The translations under genes were made by a program, and so were the position numbers. The notes beneath the pieces were generated by a model. That model did not search any database, was not told the DNA's origin, and was given only the letters and a program-made list of their open reading frames with translations. Of a stretch of 64,000 nt of DNA, positions 10,401 to 16,146 are shown in pieces. Position 1 is the first letter of the stretch. Each line of letters opens with the position of its first letter. Origin of the DNA: Euzebyella marina (GTDB lineage: Bacteria; Bacteroidota; Bacteroidia; Flavobacteriales; Flavobacteriaceae); contig NZ_JACYFK010000006.1 of assembly GCF_014855515.1 (NCBI RefSeq), positions 1 through 64,000 on the forward strand, read 5' to 3'.

Positions 10401-12796
10401 TCAAAAAACACATTGACATTTCCGGTAGCGTCACTTTCAATGGCTGTGCCAATACCATAATATGTATTACCACCTGCATCTAGAATCCCCCCAGTTGTTG
10501 TTACCTTGAACGATGATTGGGTTCCAGCCAACGAACCCGAAACAGTTACTTGGTCTTGCCAAGAAGTGCCTTGAGAAAAGTCGATATCGGTCAATAGAAA
10601 ACCTAGGTTGTAAACGGGTTCACTAAAATCAATAATAAGCTCAGTATTACTTGAGGGACTTGAGTTCGCATTAATAGCGTATAGTAAATATCCAAAGTGT
10701 CCTCCGTTGGTTCCAGTTTGATAAACTGTTTGATTCTGGTCAGGAATTCCAATACCAGAAGGGTCCGTGGAAGTAAAGTTCAAGGTAACACCGGAAATAG
10801 TTCTTGTCTGACCATTTACAGGAGCAGACAGTCCAGCATACACACCTCCCGCAGCACTGAATTCGTTCTCCCAAGTCAATTGTGATACGCCTCTATCAAC
10901 AAAATCCGCTCCACCAGAATCTACATCAGTAATAAGATTACCCGTGGTATTATTTTCTACAAAAACATCTATTTCGTCAGTATTATCTACTGCTACTGGG
11001 TTTTCGTCTACACCATTAATGGTAATTGTAAGTATGCCATAATCAGTAATATCGTTTTGATCCTTTACGGTATAGGAAACAATATCTTGAAGGCTCTCTC
11101 CATTTCTTAAACCTGTAACCGCTGAGTTTGTTTCGTCAACATCATAAGAATACGTACCATCCATATTAATGGTGAGGGTACCATACAGCGTTTCGTAGGC
11201 CACACCAACTTGATCCTCATAAACGTCTACCTCAGATACCGTTAACCCGGTACCGGAATCAGCACCATCGGTCAATACATTACCCGTTATCGCACCAGGG
11301 TTATTAGCTATTATCGAGTTCGAATCATCGACAGCCACAGGACCATTGGAATAAACCCTAATTGTAGTGGTAGCCGAAGCAGTCTGAGAATTGGTATCCG
11401 TAACCGTAAAATCAGCAGTTCTTACTCCGTCGGTGGGCGAATTGGTATTATTGCGGTAATACAAACTATTTAATAAATCTATAAAATCATCATTTGGAAT
11501 CGTACCGCCAGAAAGTTCCGTAAAAGTAAAACTGTTAAAATTTTGTACCATTCTAATGACAGTACCATTGACAGTAAAGTCATGTGTTGCAGATGCTGTT
11601 GTAAAATTAAATTGTACAGGGCCGTTTGTAACGTATAAAAATTCTGTACTATCAAGATGACCAGCAAACGATAGTGTAACGCTGTTTATCGTGTTTGTGT
11701 CCGAAGTTAACGACGGTACTAGCGAAATTGGAGAAATATTACCCGTGGTCGGTCTGAATTGAACTTCATGATTGACACCTGCGGTAAACTCGTTCAAGTC
11801 AATTACCACCCCAGCAGCAGTAGAATTACTTGAAACAGTCCAAGGAGAAAAAGAACTTACTCCATTTACACTAAGAAGATTATTGTTTTGATCAAATGAT
11901 GCAGCCCCTTGAGCCTGCCATCTATCTGTATTCGTATCATATCTAAATGCAGAAAGTCCGCTTTCTCCTGCAATTGGAGTTTCGGAGTCTGTATAGGAAA
12001 AAGTAAGATTGGCGGTACCCGAACCCGATTTATCTAATTGCCAAAACCTATTGACCGAATTGTTGGTTAAATCGTTGCCGTCACTATCAAGCATATTGTT
12101 TACCGTTTCAGGCTGCGTTGGTAAAGGAAGCATGTCTAGGCCTACCGGATAAGTGGATACGGTAATCATCCCTAAATCACCAGATGTCCTTTCTATACTT
12201 AGTGGAATGGGCACACCTGAATTGCTTCCGAATGGTACATTATAGGTGCCTCCCGTCGCAGAAGTTTGCCACTGAACCTTACTGCCATTCAAGACATCTT
12301 CACTGACTATATAACCGCCACTCTCAATTAGTGCCCCAACTACCGAGTTGGTAATCTGTAAAGTGTTTGAATTTAAGTCTAACTTTGAATTGTTTAAATC
12401 TAGAACTCCTAGATTCGGCCCTGAAATATGCCCCCCCACAATAGTATTTACCTCTAAGGTTGTCTCATCTACATCTAATATCAAATTGTAAAAAAGTGTA
12501 GACGTGGTACCCCCTATCGTTACCGGTGTAGCCGCACTAAAACTTACGGTTCCGTCAGAGTCCGTTGTAAAAATTTGACCTGAAGCATTATTATTGAACC
12601 AATTACCGCCGACACTGATTAGCGAGTTGTTCTTAATAGAGGCCTCACCCGAAACGGTCACATGACCGTTATCGATTCTCACAGATGCCCCGTTGGTCAC
12701 CGACACGGTTGCACCAACAATGCTAAAGCCTTCTTGCGGAAATACAAGGAAGACGTTGAGAAATAAAAGTATTGATAGAAAAGATACAGTTTTCAT
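1..12796 (-). CDS. Giant secreted multidomain adhesin, TSP3/VCBS/L-type-lectin repeats (C-terminus outside window)
   Basis: One open frame runs from an ATG at 12796 to the left edge without a stop, at least 4265 codons; I checked phase near positions 1, 2741, 8402, 11342 and 12796. The first ~20 residues are a hydrophobic signal peptide. Seen in order: beta-rich head (20-480); VCBS-like domain (~483-605); VCBS-like end (~840-915); L-type lectin-like domain (~950-1165); jelly-roll, carbohydrate-binding-like domain (~1275-1445); propeller-like domain (~1550-1785); Ig-like (~1926-2028); isolated copy of a 102-residue repeat (~2028-2126); cadherin-like and Ig-like domains (~2126-2336); an unassigned beta domain (~2700-2905); four 102-residue repeats (~3354-3768); then 57-residue repeats. 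Between these lie many DxDxDG calcium-binding TSP3-like stretches. The role is inferred as surface adhesion or glycan binding. A T9SS C-terminal sorting domain would be expected beyond the window but is not visible. It is probably cotranscribed with the small gene 48 bp upstream. Confidence 0.93.
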   Translation of the reverse strand, partial: MKTVSFLSILLFLNVFLVFPQEGFSIVGATVSVTNGASVRIDNGHVTVSGEASIKNNSLISVGGNWFNNNASGQIFTTDSDGTVSFSAATPVTIGGTTSTLFYNLILDVDETTLEVNTIVGGHISGPNLGVLDLNNSKLDLNSNTLQITNSVVGALIESGGYIVSEDVLNGSKVQWQTSATGGTYNVPFGSNSGVPIPLSIERTSGDLGMITVSTYPVGLDMLPLPTQPETVNNMLDSDGNDLTNNSVNRFWQLDKSGSGTANLTFSYTDSETPIAGESGLSAFRYDTNTDRWQAQGAASFDQNNNLLSVNGVSSFSPWTVSSNSTAAGVVIDLNEFTAGVNHEVQFRPTTGNISPISLVPSLTSDTNTINSVTLSFAGHLDSTEFLYVTNGPVQFNFTTASATHDFTVNGTVIRMVQNFNSFTFTELSGGTIPNDDFIDLLNSLYYRNNTNSPTDGVRTADFTVTDTNSQTASATTTIRVYSNGPVAVDDSNSIIANNPGAITGNVLTDGADSGTGLTVSEVDVYEDQVGVAYETLYGTLTINMDGTYSYDVDETNSAVTGLRNGESLQDIVSYTVKDQNDITDYGILTITINGVDENPVAVDNTDEIDVFVENNTTGNLITDVDSGGADFVDRGVSQLTWENEFSAAGGVYAGLSAPVNGQTRTISGVTLNFTSTDPSGIGIPDQNQTVYQTGTNGGHFGYLLYAINANSSPSSNTELIIDFSEPVYNLGFLLTDIDFSQGTSWQDQVTVSGSLAGTQSSFKVTTTGGILDAGGNTYYGIGTAIESDATGNVNVFFDQPIDQLVIGYNYGPNATDADQGTQIAGVSDIYWQGADPNIVISEIDGSAANIGSSYVGTYGSITVFSDGSYTYIPDTGNPAVANLLNGQSLTETFEYRLSDGVNSDTANLYITLNGTQTDSDGDSVGDIVDLDDDNDGILDCDENFLSTNNEFGDIFSINGTGVQTSPTEVRLTEAINDQSGQAFSFNTIDFNKSFNFTFEAYLGNNDGGADGVAMVFHNDPAGSTAIGANGIGMGAAGIQNGIVLELDTYFNSANEGDIVNDHTMIWDTDQQSGAGLLTTAVDFGNLEDGAWHSVNVIWNASSQTIRYYVDDILAGVFTGDLVTDYFAGENNVYFGYTASTGGAVNEQRVRFAGGFCGLPLEVDFDNDGIPNHLDSDSDNDGCPDALEGSDNHDYPDLDTNYRLTASVDAQGVPGGVSQDVGTSNDNGQQASECSECSPNHPDYADTDGDSIADYCDDDDDNDGIIDIDECTNLLVQGGFENISGLNNGNNFPVDISPWILGSGNQANVVQVDGAGGFDYGAGGPFEDANSATGAGTLQHYLDIVNGSNDFYQSFTITTTSSVTYSGYFSARDNLSGVGSISIYSGVGTGGSLVSGTGDFTIDSFGDSQNTPWLFIERTITLTPGTYSYVVAMDENLNFDEARVTNCQDTDGDTIPDYQDTDSDGDGCPDALEGTTSYDYSDIDGNDRLIAAIDGNGLPGGTSQGVGTSQDNTQESIICDECNPLNPAFVDADGDNIGDSCDTRTSTAFPCDDSFYIVANGQLNSYDPISQGFVPIGSNTDNINGIGYSTLNNYAYGVFQGDIYVMDATGTIEIYGTPTAFNGSQPTAFPTEMRSGYIDSSGIYWGLAAGAAFRGHMYKLDLNTLEYESIPLNPVFPGGNAVPGDIVIVGTTAYAFNRGNLYTIDLTANPITVATEAVAGSTNLTGTFAGAQFVDALGNMYFTYNDGGFYIVNDYNTATAPSVTYIGNSPIGSQNDGFSCDLATTSPFDFDGDGYVFGGDLDNDNDGILDSEENPGSISPWQDSDGDGVPYYLDDDDGNPSVGDDDGLIEAGYDSDGDGFANFYDLDADNDGCFDTVEAGHSDGDNDGYLGNSPVSVDANGQVTGQGGYTGSTGAERTAVQTSIDTAPTDQETSFGNDATFTVGASALSASSFTSGTPNYDTNADAGLGYQWQVSTDGGISFNNIGGETNATLVVNDVTFGDNGNIYKVLVFHTNNPCPEEAQATLTVINNVDALNDFASITAVQGFFGATDVINVLDNDEFNGAALNPTDVTVTPVTNGPLTINSDGSLDVANNTNTGTYTIDYQICEVANPSNCDIATATVNVGANNTPSAQDDNVSVDQNTTNNDIAVLADNGNGPDDFGGDGANNGAITLPSGSSTNGGVVSVNNNGTPNDPTDDSVIYSPANGFVGTDTFDYTITDANIDTSTATVTVTVDDVVPPALVLVIDDITADNLISSTEAGTTIPITGTVTGEFLSGDIVTLTINGSNFTGSIDGSGVFSINVPGDRLVSDSDLTINGSVSSTDGAGNTGTATANKTYGLDNDGDGIADNVDEDDDNDGILDTYEGLDDFDNDGIPNYLDLDSDNDGIPDVVESGNGSFDIDKNGRIDPAESAPGANGIPDIVEDGGVDGAGVSNPPVNSDGTGNQDFLDIDSDGDGIKDILEAQPSSGAIFLANNDTDGDGIDDNFDFDNGGTPIYNVQDTDSDGQADYLDFDSDDDGIVDNIEWQSTSGYLSPSADSDGNGLADNYETSAGSGVSIAQPQNTDGTDNPDYRDTDSDNDGLSDLIEAYDTDGDNIEDTTASGTDSDNDGLDDAFDLSISAPDGLEDVNGATNNGQDVTNLPNDQDPATGEVDFRDANVPYTPIDTDGDTIDNQIDKDDDNDGILDSVESLGFEPTSNLGDPCNGPSFVFTGTPTDVGGTNDGSIGDQYRFSNVGTVDGNVLDAIITITGRSANITSFNIEKTPGDDIWNMEYGGNPIALNEEFQMEFNIQFVLTGTLTKYNVNRIGGTIADIDGANFEESVVLNQPGLYAVDSNTLITTTNNLATGKTTFLGPDETWSGVDPGARLAVYFNYYNTDDLTLSFVSNALNLISNTHLGSLKLDVCSINGLFDPNNTASNTGSNGNQSGPGTAPVFTVNDGIDSDNDGISDELDIDSDNDGIPDNVEAQATTSYIAPGTSDGDSDGLLDAYEGSGDEGLMVVDTDSDGINDYLDLDSDNDSKSDTLEAGFAAAATNNDADGDGLLDDYDDVDTTGGTFDVNDDQNNGASDLPNNDIVSTAEVDYREIGFDDYDGDGISDVADLDDDNDGILDSAENSGGIDPSADNDGDGTVNYRDLDFGADANGDGIVDIFDTDGDGVPNHFDLDGDNDGIYDVVEAGHDQAHTNGALTAAVGQDGIPNSVQAAGQGNSGTVNYTVSDSETVADGIPDYLDLDSDGDGLPDNVEAQTTLGYVTPNADDAATYTTNKGVNSAYLGGIDPENTDGTDNPDYLDLNSDNEGADDTVEAGLTLANNDADGDGLDDNTDATVDYSDPNGTIDDPSTLPNVQNDATAEVDYRDASAAVIDAVADSFTGVNGFAGGNAGDATGNDTLNGVAVDDNDLNITITNDGGITGVSIDANGIISVPAGTAAGTYNVVYQICEKAYPTNCDTAAATITVNASVIAANDDATPADLSSVNGYVGGNAGDVTANDTLNGTAVNDADINITIFDDDGLTGVSIATDGTLSVPAGTAAGTYNVVYQICEKLNTSNCDTATAVVIVDAPAIVANDDATPADLSAVNGFTGGSAGDVTSNDTLNGAAVNDTEIDITVTDNDGLAGVTIAADGTLSVPAGTAAGTYNVVYQICEKLNTSNCDTATAVVVVNAPAIVANDDDFSGVTINEILGGDAGDATANDTLNGVAVNDADLTHSINSDGGLTGVTIDSDGIINVPANSTPGTYTVIYQICETLNASNCDTGNVTIVVDDCLSEPTNDCDGDGLTNAEETTNGTDPNNADTDGDGINDGQEVNTDGTDPLDSCDSNGGTPLATDDCDGDGLTTAEETTNGTDPNNADTDGDGINDGQEVNTDGTDPLDSCDSNGGTPLSTDDCDGDGLTTADETTNGTDPNNADTDGDGINDGQEVNTDGTDPLDSCDSNGGTPLSTDDCDGDGLTTAEETTNGTDPNNADTDGDGINDGQEVNTDGTDPLDSCDSVGGTPLATDDCDGDGLTTAEETTNGTDPNNADTDGDGINDGQEVNTDGTDPLDSCDSNGGTPLSTDDCDGDGLTTAEETTNGTDPNNTDTDGDGINDGQEVNTDGTDPLDSCDSVGGTPLATDDCDGDGLTTAEETTNGTDPNNADTDGDGINDGQEVNTDGTDPLDSCDSVGGTPLATDDCDGDGLTNAEETTNGTDPNNADTDGDGINDGQEVNTDGTDPLDSCDSVGGTPLSTDDCDGDGLTTAEETTNGTDPNNADTDGDGINDGQEVNTDGT
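1495..2740 (-). repeat. Four tandem ~300-306-bp repeats (about 102 residues each) in the adhesin
   Basis: The segment encoding Y-Q-I-C-E followed by a conserved N-C-D-T recurs with anchor positions near 1541, 1841, 2147 and 2453, so spacing is 300, 306 and 306 bp. Each unit has the skeleton GxAGDxTxNDTLNGxAV, then TGVxIxxDGxxxVPAGT, then GTYNVVYQICE. This is a beta-sandwich-like repeat common in flavobacterial surface proteins. Divergence between units is higher than in the neighbouring 171-bp array. A fifth, isolated relative lies at about 6420-6715. Confidence 0.9.
9310..9935 (-). other. L-type (legume-like) lectin domain within the giant adhesin
   Basis: Residues ~950-1165 of the giant protein show the hallmarks of bacterial L-type lectin domains: a strand ending F-T-F-E-A, the DGVAMVFHNDP stretch, GIVLELDTYFN, a HSVNVIWN strand, an RYYVDD strand and the closing VYFGYTASTGG. 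In this family the Asp of DGVAMV and the residues of the ELDTY strand build the calcium/sugar site. Glycan binding is therefore likely, but specificity cannot be read from sequence. TSP3-like DSDNDG repeats flank both sides. Confidence 0.75.
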
Positions 12797-12844
12797 TTGG
12801 GAAGCTTAAAAGTTGAAAAAATCAAAGGGAAGGCAGACAGAGGG

Positions 12845-13564
12845 CTATCTTACCTCTACCTGTACTAGACCAAGACCAACCTGGGTAACAATGCCCCCAT
12901 TGGCTTGACCTACAAGTCTTAATTGCACATCATCTTGTGCTGCAGCATCAATATCAACCCATGAAGTGGTCAGCAGACCATTTACGGTAATTGAAAGTCC
13001 TGGACCGAAATTTGAAGAATTCAAAGGCAACCAAGTAGAACCGTCTGTTGAGTATTGTAACGAAAGGGTCAATCCAGAACCAAGGCCTAAAGTAAGGCCA
13101 GTTACATTGGCGGTAACCCTCACTTGTTGAGCGTTAGAAAGATCCATTCTGAACCGATGAACCGTTAACCCCAATAACTCCGTCGGGTTCAAGAAACCTA
13201 CATTCAACCACAATACGGGCTCGATACCCGAAAGTATGGCCATTGTATTTGAGGTTACCGAATTATACAATTCATAGGGGCTACCCCCTACGAACATTAC
13301 CGTATTGCTTACATCTGTATTATATACCATTAAACCATCAGGAGGGCTGCTCAAAGCGCTTACCTGTGCAGTAGTCATTCGAGGAATCAATAACCCACCA
13401 GTGGTGGATTCAATATCCAAAGCAGCGGCGGCATTGGGTGTTAATGTGTTGATTCCTACCGACTGGGCGGTGGCCATCGACACTGAAAATAATAAACAAA
13501 AGCCTAATAAAGAGAGATTAAGCTTGCGTCGGTTAAGTGTGGGGAGCATCTTAAAATTTTTCAT
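12845..13564 (-). CDS. Small secreted protein with GINTxTPNAAAALDI head, cotranscribed with the adhesin
   Basis: This encodes 239 residues. The ATG at 13564 is followed by a basic stretch and a hydrophobic segment ending near ATAQ, a clear Sec signal peptide; a second Met at residue 6 could also serve. The mature N-terminus (SVGINTLTPNAAAALDIES, then LLIPRMTTAQ) is the standard head of flavobacterial surface proteins that often end in an intramolecular-chaperone tail. Here that tail is absent, and the C-terminal ~120 residues instead form a beta-rich domain resembling a small jelly-roll (LTLSLQYSTDGSTW). It ends 48 bp before the giant adhesin start on the same strand, so the two probably form an operon. 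The function is unknown; a surface accessory or subunit of the adhesin is an inference. Confidence 0.85.
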   Translation of the reverse strand: MKNFKMLPTLNRRKLNLSLLGFCLLFSVSMATAQSVGINTLTPNAAAALDIESTTGGLLIPRMTTAQVSALSSPPDGLMVYNTDVSNTVMFVGGSPYELYNSVTSNTMAILSGIEPVLWLNVGFLNPTELLGLTVHRFRMDLSNAQQVRVTANVTGLTLGLGSGLTLSLQYSTDGSTWLPLNSSNFGPGLSITVNGLLTTSWVDIDAAAQDDVQLRLVGQANGGIVTQVGLGLVQVEVR

Positions 13565-13611
13565 AATTATTGGTTTACCAGATTTAATTCAAAAAATATA
13601 TTTAAAACATA

Positions 13612-13698
13612 ATTTGTAGGATATTACAACAAATACTTAAAACAAACATAAAAATCATAAGCGACAGACGTAATATTTTGTTGTATTATCCTACAATT
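13612..13698 (-). promoter_or_regulatory. Adhesin-operon promoter flanked by a 21-22-nt inverted repeat
   Basis: The left arm (13612-13633) and right arm (13678-13698) are near-perfect inverted copies containing TTGTAGGATA and ACAACAAA. Between them, on the minus strand, lies TATGTTTG (13650-13643), which fits the Bacteroidota -7 box TAnnTTTG. A start site about 6-7 bases beyond this box would place one arm just downstream of transcription start and the other at about -40 to -60. This is the layout of an operator pair around a promoter; the binding protein is unknown. Confidence 0.55.
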
Positions 13699-13840
13699 TT
13701 GAAGTGAACATATAAAAATTTGTGGTATCCCCTTAACTCCTTAATAACAGTTATTTACGATTTATTTACTATAACGTTTTCGTGGAAAAATGGGTTTTAT
13801 ACCTAAAAAATGGACCTTTAAACTAGATTTCAAGGAGCTA

Positions 13841-13891
13841 TTTTGTAGGAATACTTAAAACCTAATCCCAAAGTTTATTTTTCCTACAAAC
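13841..13891. promoter_or_regulatory. Second inverted TTTGTAGGA pair upstream of the adhesin promoter
   Basis: TTTTGTAGGAA at 13841-13851 and TTCCTACAAAC at 13881-13891 form inverted arms that share the TTGTAGGA core with the promoter-flanking repeat ~150-200 bp away. Four copies of the core therefore occur in one 531-bp intergenic region (13565-14095). They could serve the minus-strand adhesin operon, the plus-strand peptidase gene, or both. I see no coding sequence in this intergenic stretch. Confidence 0.4.
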
Positions 13892-14095
13892 TTGATTTTA
13901 GGTATTATCTGTGAAGCGTGATCAAAAGGTCTTTTACACATTCTTTTAAGTGAAATACTTACCCATCTTTGGCATTTAATCGACTAGCACATATTCAACA
14001 AGATTCGAACACAAAAAACGTTTCCCTAAAAGACTAGGTTTTCATCAGTTTTCATTAAAAATTGTACCTTTAAAAGCTTCTAAACCACTATTGCA

Positions 14096-14830
14096 ATGCA
14101 GCGGAGATCATTTATTAAATCAGGCCTATTAAGTTCTTTAGCACTAACTACGCTACCCACTTGGGCCAACGGTAAAGATTTTGAATATTCCATACTTGAG
14201 TTGATGGGTAAAACAGATATCAAACTCTATGGTAAAGACATCAATCTGAGAAAAGAGGCCCACGACGCATTTGTAGAAATGAAAAAGGCTGCCTATGAAG
14301 ATGGTATCGACTTAAAGAACATCTCAAGCTACCGTAGTTTTGAACGCCAGCGCTCCATTTGGGAGCGTAAGTTTATCACCTATACCGAGGAGCAACAAAT
14401 GCAGCCCATAGATGCCATTGACAAGATTATCGAATACTCCACCATACCCGGCACAAGTCGCCATCATTGGGGAACCGATATTGATATTGTCGATGGTTAT
14501 CAGAAGGTTTCGGGAGATGTACTAGACCCCAATAAATTTGGTGAAGGTCAGCCTTATTATGATTTCAAAAAATGGATGGACGAGCACTCTAAAACTTTTG
14601 ATTTCTACTTGGTTTATACCGACGAACCAGGTCGCAGAGGTTTTAAATATGAGCCATGGCACTACAGTTATGCTCCCATTTCCAAACCCATGTTGACCGA
14701 GTTTAGAAGAAAGAATATCATGCAGCTACTTACACAAGAAGAGTTCGAGGGTTGCGAGCACTTTACCGAAGGCTTTCTTACCAATTATATTGAAGACAAC
14801 ATATTGGATATCAATACCGAACTATTGTAA
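14096..14830 (+). CDS. M15-family D-alanyl-D-alanine carboxypeptidase (VanY-like), exported
   Basis: This 244-residue protein belongs to peptidase family M15 (VanY/DdcY type), zinc enzymes that trim D-Ala or peptide stems of peptidoglycan in the periplasm. The N-terminus MQRRSFIKSG plus a hydrophobic run resembles a Tat or Sec signal. The zinc site is visible as SRHHWGTDIDI (His and Asp ligands near residues 122-130) and the later PWHYSY (third ligand). SSYRSFERQ is the family's substrate-side arginine motif. A TACCTTTA -7-like box lies at 14065-14072, 23 bp before the ATG. The M48 protease follows 38 bp downstream and may be cotranscribed. Confidence 0.88.
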   Translation: MQRRSFIKSGLLSSLALTTLPTWANGKDFEYSILELMGKTDIKLYGKDINLRKEAHDAFVEMKKAAYEDGIDLKNISSYRSFERQRSIWERKFITYTEEQQMQPIDAIDKIIEYSTIPGTSRHHWGTDIDIVDGYQKVSGDVLDPNKFGEGQPYYDFKKWMDEHSKTFDFYLVYTDEPGRRGFKYEPWHYSYAPISKPMLTEFRRKNIMQLLTQEEFEGCEHFTEGFLTNYIEDNILDINTELL

Positions 14831-14868
14831 GTCTTTCGTATATTGTTTTAGTATAGAACACTAATATT

Positions 14869-15633
14869 ATGGGAAGAAGTAGTTGGAAAATCCGCATTTT
14901 CATCGGCTTGGCCATTGTGGCCTTTGCCTTTGTAAAGAGATGCAGTAGTAAAGAAGAAAACCCCTATACCGGAAGGGTTCAGACCATTAACATGACTGCT
15001 GACCAAGAGATTGCTATCGGCATACAGAGTGCGCCTGAAATTGCACAACAATATGGTGGGTTATACCCTGATGAACGAATGCAGGCCTTTGTAGATAAAG
15101 TGGGCAACCGACTGGTTCAAAACAGTATTGCCAGAGAAACACCCTACCAGTACGATTTTCATTTACTTGCCGATGACCAGACCATTAATGCCTTTGCTTT
15201 GCCAGGTGGGCCCATATTCATAACCTATGCCCTTTTCAAACAACTTAATGAAGCGCAGTTAGCTGGGGTTCTTGGCCATGAAATCGGTCATGTCATTGGC
15301 CGTCATTCGGCAGAGCGCATAGCTGAAGGAGAGTTTTGGCAGACCTTATCAACCGGGGCGTCGGTAGGTGGCGACCTTGGAGGGTTAGTAGGCGGTATCG
15401 GCCAAAACACATTACTTAGCAATGGCAGAGACGATGAACTCGAAAGTGACGATTTAGGTGTGTTGTTTATGATACAGTCTGGGTATCGACCTGAAGAGAT
15501 GATTGAAGTTATGCAAGTGCTGAAAGATGCTGCAGGCCCTAATAGAGTGCCAGAATTTCAAAGTACGCACCCTGACCCTGAGAATCGAATAGAAAAAATC
15601 AGGGAATCTATCGATAAATACCGCAATCAATAG
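14869..15633 (+). CDS. M48-family zinc metalloprotease
   Basis: This 254-residue protein has the gluzincin signature GHEIGHVIGRHSAERI (residues ~140-155), in which HExxH supplies two zinc ligands and the Glu catalyst; the third ligand is expected in the ESDDLGV motif (ELESD, residues ~188-192). The N-terminus has one hydrophobic segment (residues ~8-24) followed by KRCSSKEE, so it is anchored or periplasmic; the Cys is not in a good lipobox. Relatives (BepA/LoiP-like) act in envelope protein quality control. The final segment STHPDPENRIEKI is the usual C-terminal motif of M48C proteins. It lies 38 bp after the VanY-like gene. Confidence 0.9.
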   Translation: MGRSSWKIRIFIGLAIVAFAFVKRCSSKEENPYTGRVQTINMTADQEIAIGIQSAPEIAQQYGGLYPDERMQAFVDKVGNRLVQNSIARETPYQYDFHLLADDQTINAFALPGGPIFITYALFKQLNEAQLAGVLGHEIGHVIGRHSAERIAEGEFWQTLSTGASVGGDLGGLVGGIGQNTLLSNGRDDELESDDLGVLFMIQSGYRPEEMIEVMQVLKDAAGPNRVPEFQSTHPDPENRIEKIRESIDKYRNQ

Positions 15634-15872
15634 TTTCCATTTCTTTTAAGGATGCTTATCAAGCCTCGTAGGTCTTTTCTGCGAGATTGTAAAATTCCTT
15701 TGAAATACTGTTAATTTCGATGAACCGCAGCTTTAGCTCTCCGAAGCGAGCACTGAAATATCTATCTTTACCACATCCCAAATTTGCTGAATAGCCTTTC
15801 CTTGAATTTGCCCTTATAGCTTTGATTTATTAATCATCCGGCTTGAGAACCCGGTATTGAAAATGAAACTAT

Positions 15873-16040
15873 ATGGGAACTTTAGTTCGATTTAAAAATC
15901 TTTATGTTGAGGCATTTGATGACTGCAAACCTGAAATCTTGGTTTTATTATTAAAAGCCTACTCAGTTTTTAGTGCGGTCATGATTTTACTGGCAATGTA
16001 TGCTTTTATGCATAGGGCCGTAAATGGTTTCGAGTTCTAA
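15873..16040 (+). CDS. 55-residue single-helix membrane protein (possibly DUF6747-like)
   Basis: A short frame runs from ATG at 15873 to TAA at 16038-16040. The product has a polar N-terminus (MGTLVRFKNLYVEAF), an acidic middle, one strongly hydrophobic helix (VFSAVMILLAMYAFM) and the tail RAVNGFEF. A TAGCTTTG -7-like box lies at 15817-15824 and a strong terminator follows at 16094. This arrangement supports a real, independently transcribed gene. I recall similar short flavobacterial proteins annotated DUF6747, but cannot confirm this without a search. The preceding 15634-15816 stretch shows no other gene. Confidence 0.6.
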   Translation: MGTLVRFKNLYVEAFDDCKPEILVLLLKAYSVFSAVMILLAMYAFMHRAVNGFEF

Positions 16041-16093
16041 GACAGTTATTCTGTCGCTCTTTTATGCAGAAACACTAAGTTGAAATGAAAATG

Positions 16094-16135
16094 AAAAAAC
16101 CCGGATCTCGAGAAATCCGGGTTTATTTTTTTAAT
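16094..16135. terminator. Bidirectional Rho-independent terminator
   Basis: Inverted arms AAACCCGGAT and ATCCGGGTTT enclose a short loop, with A-rich sequence on the left and T-rich sequence on the right. It can serve the 55-residue gene on the plus strand and the ankyrin gene ending at 16147 on the minus strand. Confidence 0.85.
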
Positions 16136-16146
16136 AAGTCGATGTA

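Noticed and set aside
12794-13565. Adhesin locus as an integrated mobile element
   Set aside because: I found no integrase, transposase, direct-repeat borders or tRNA next to it; the neighbours are core genes.
13305-13619. 104-codon plus-strand frame across the adhesin promoter
   Set aside because: It lies antisense to the small secreted protein and its promoter, with no conserved features.
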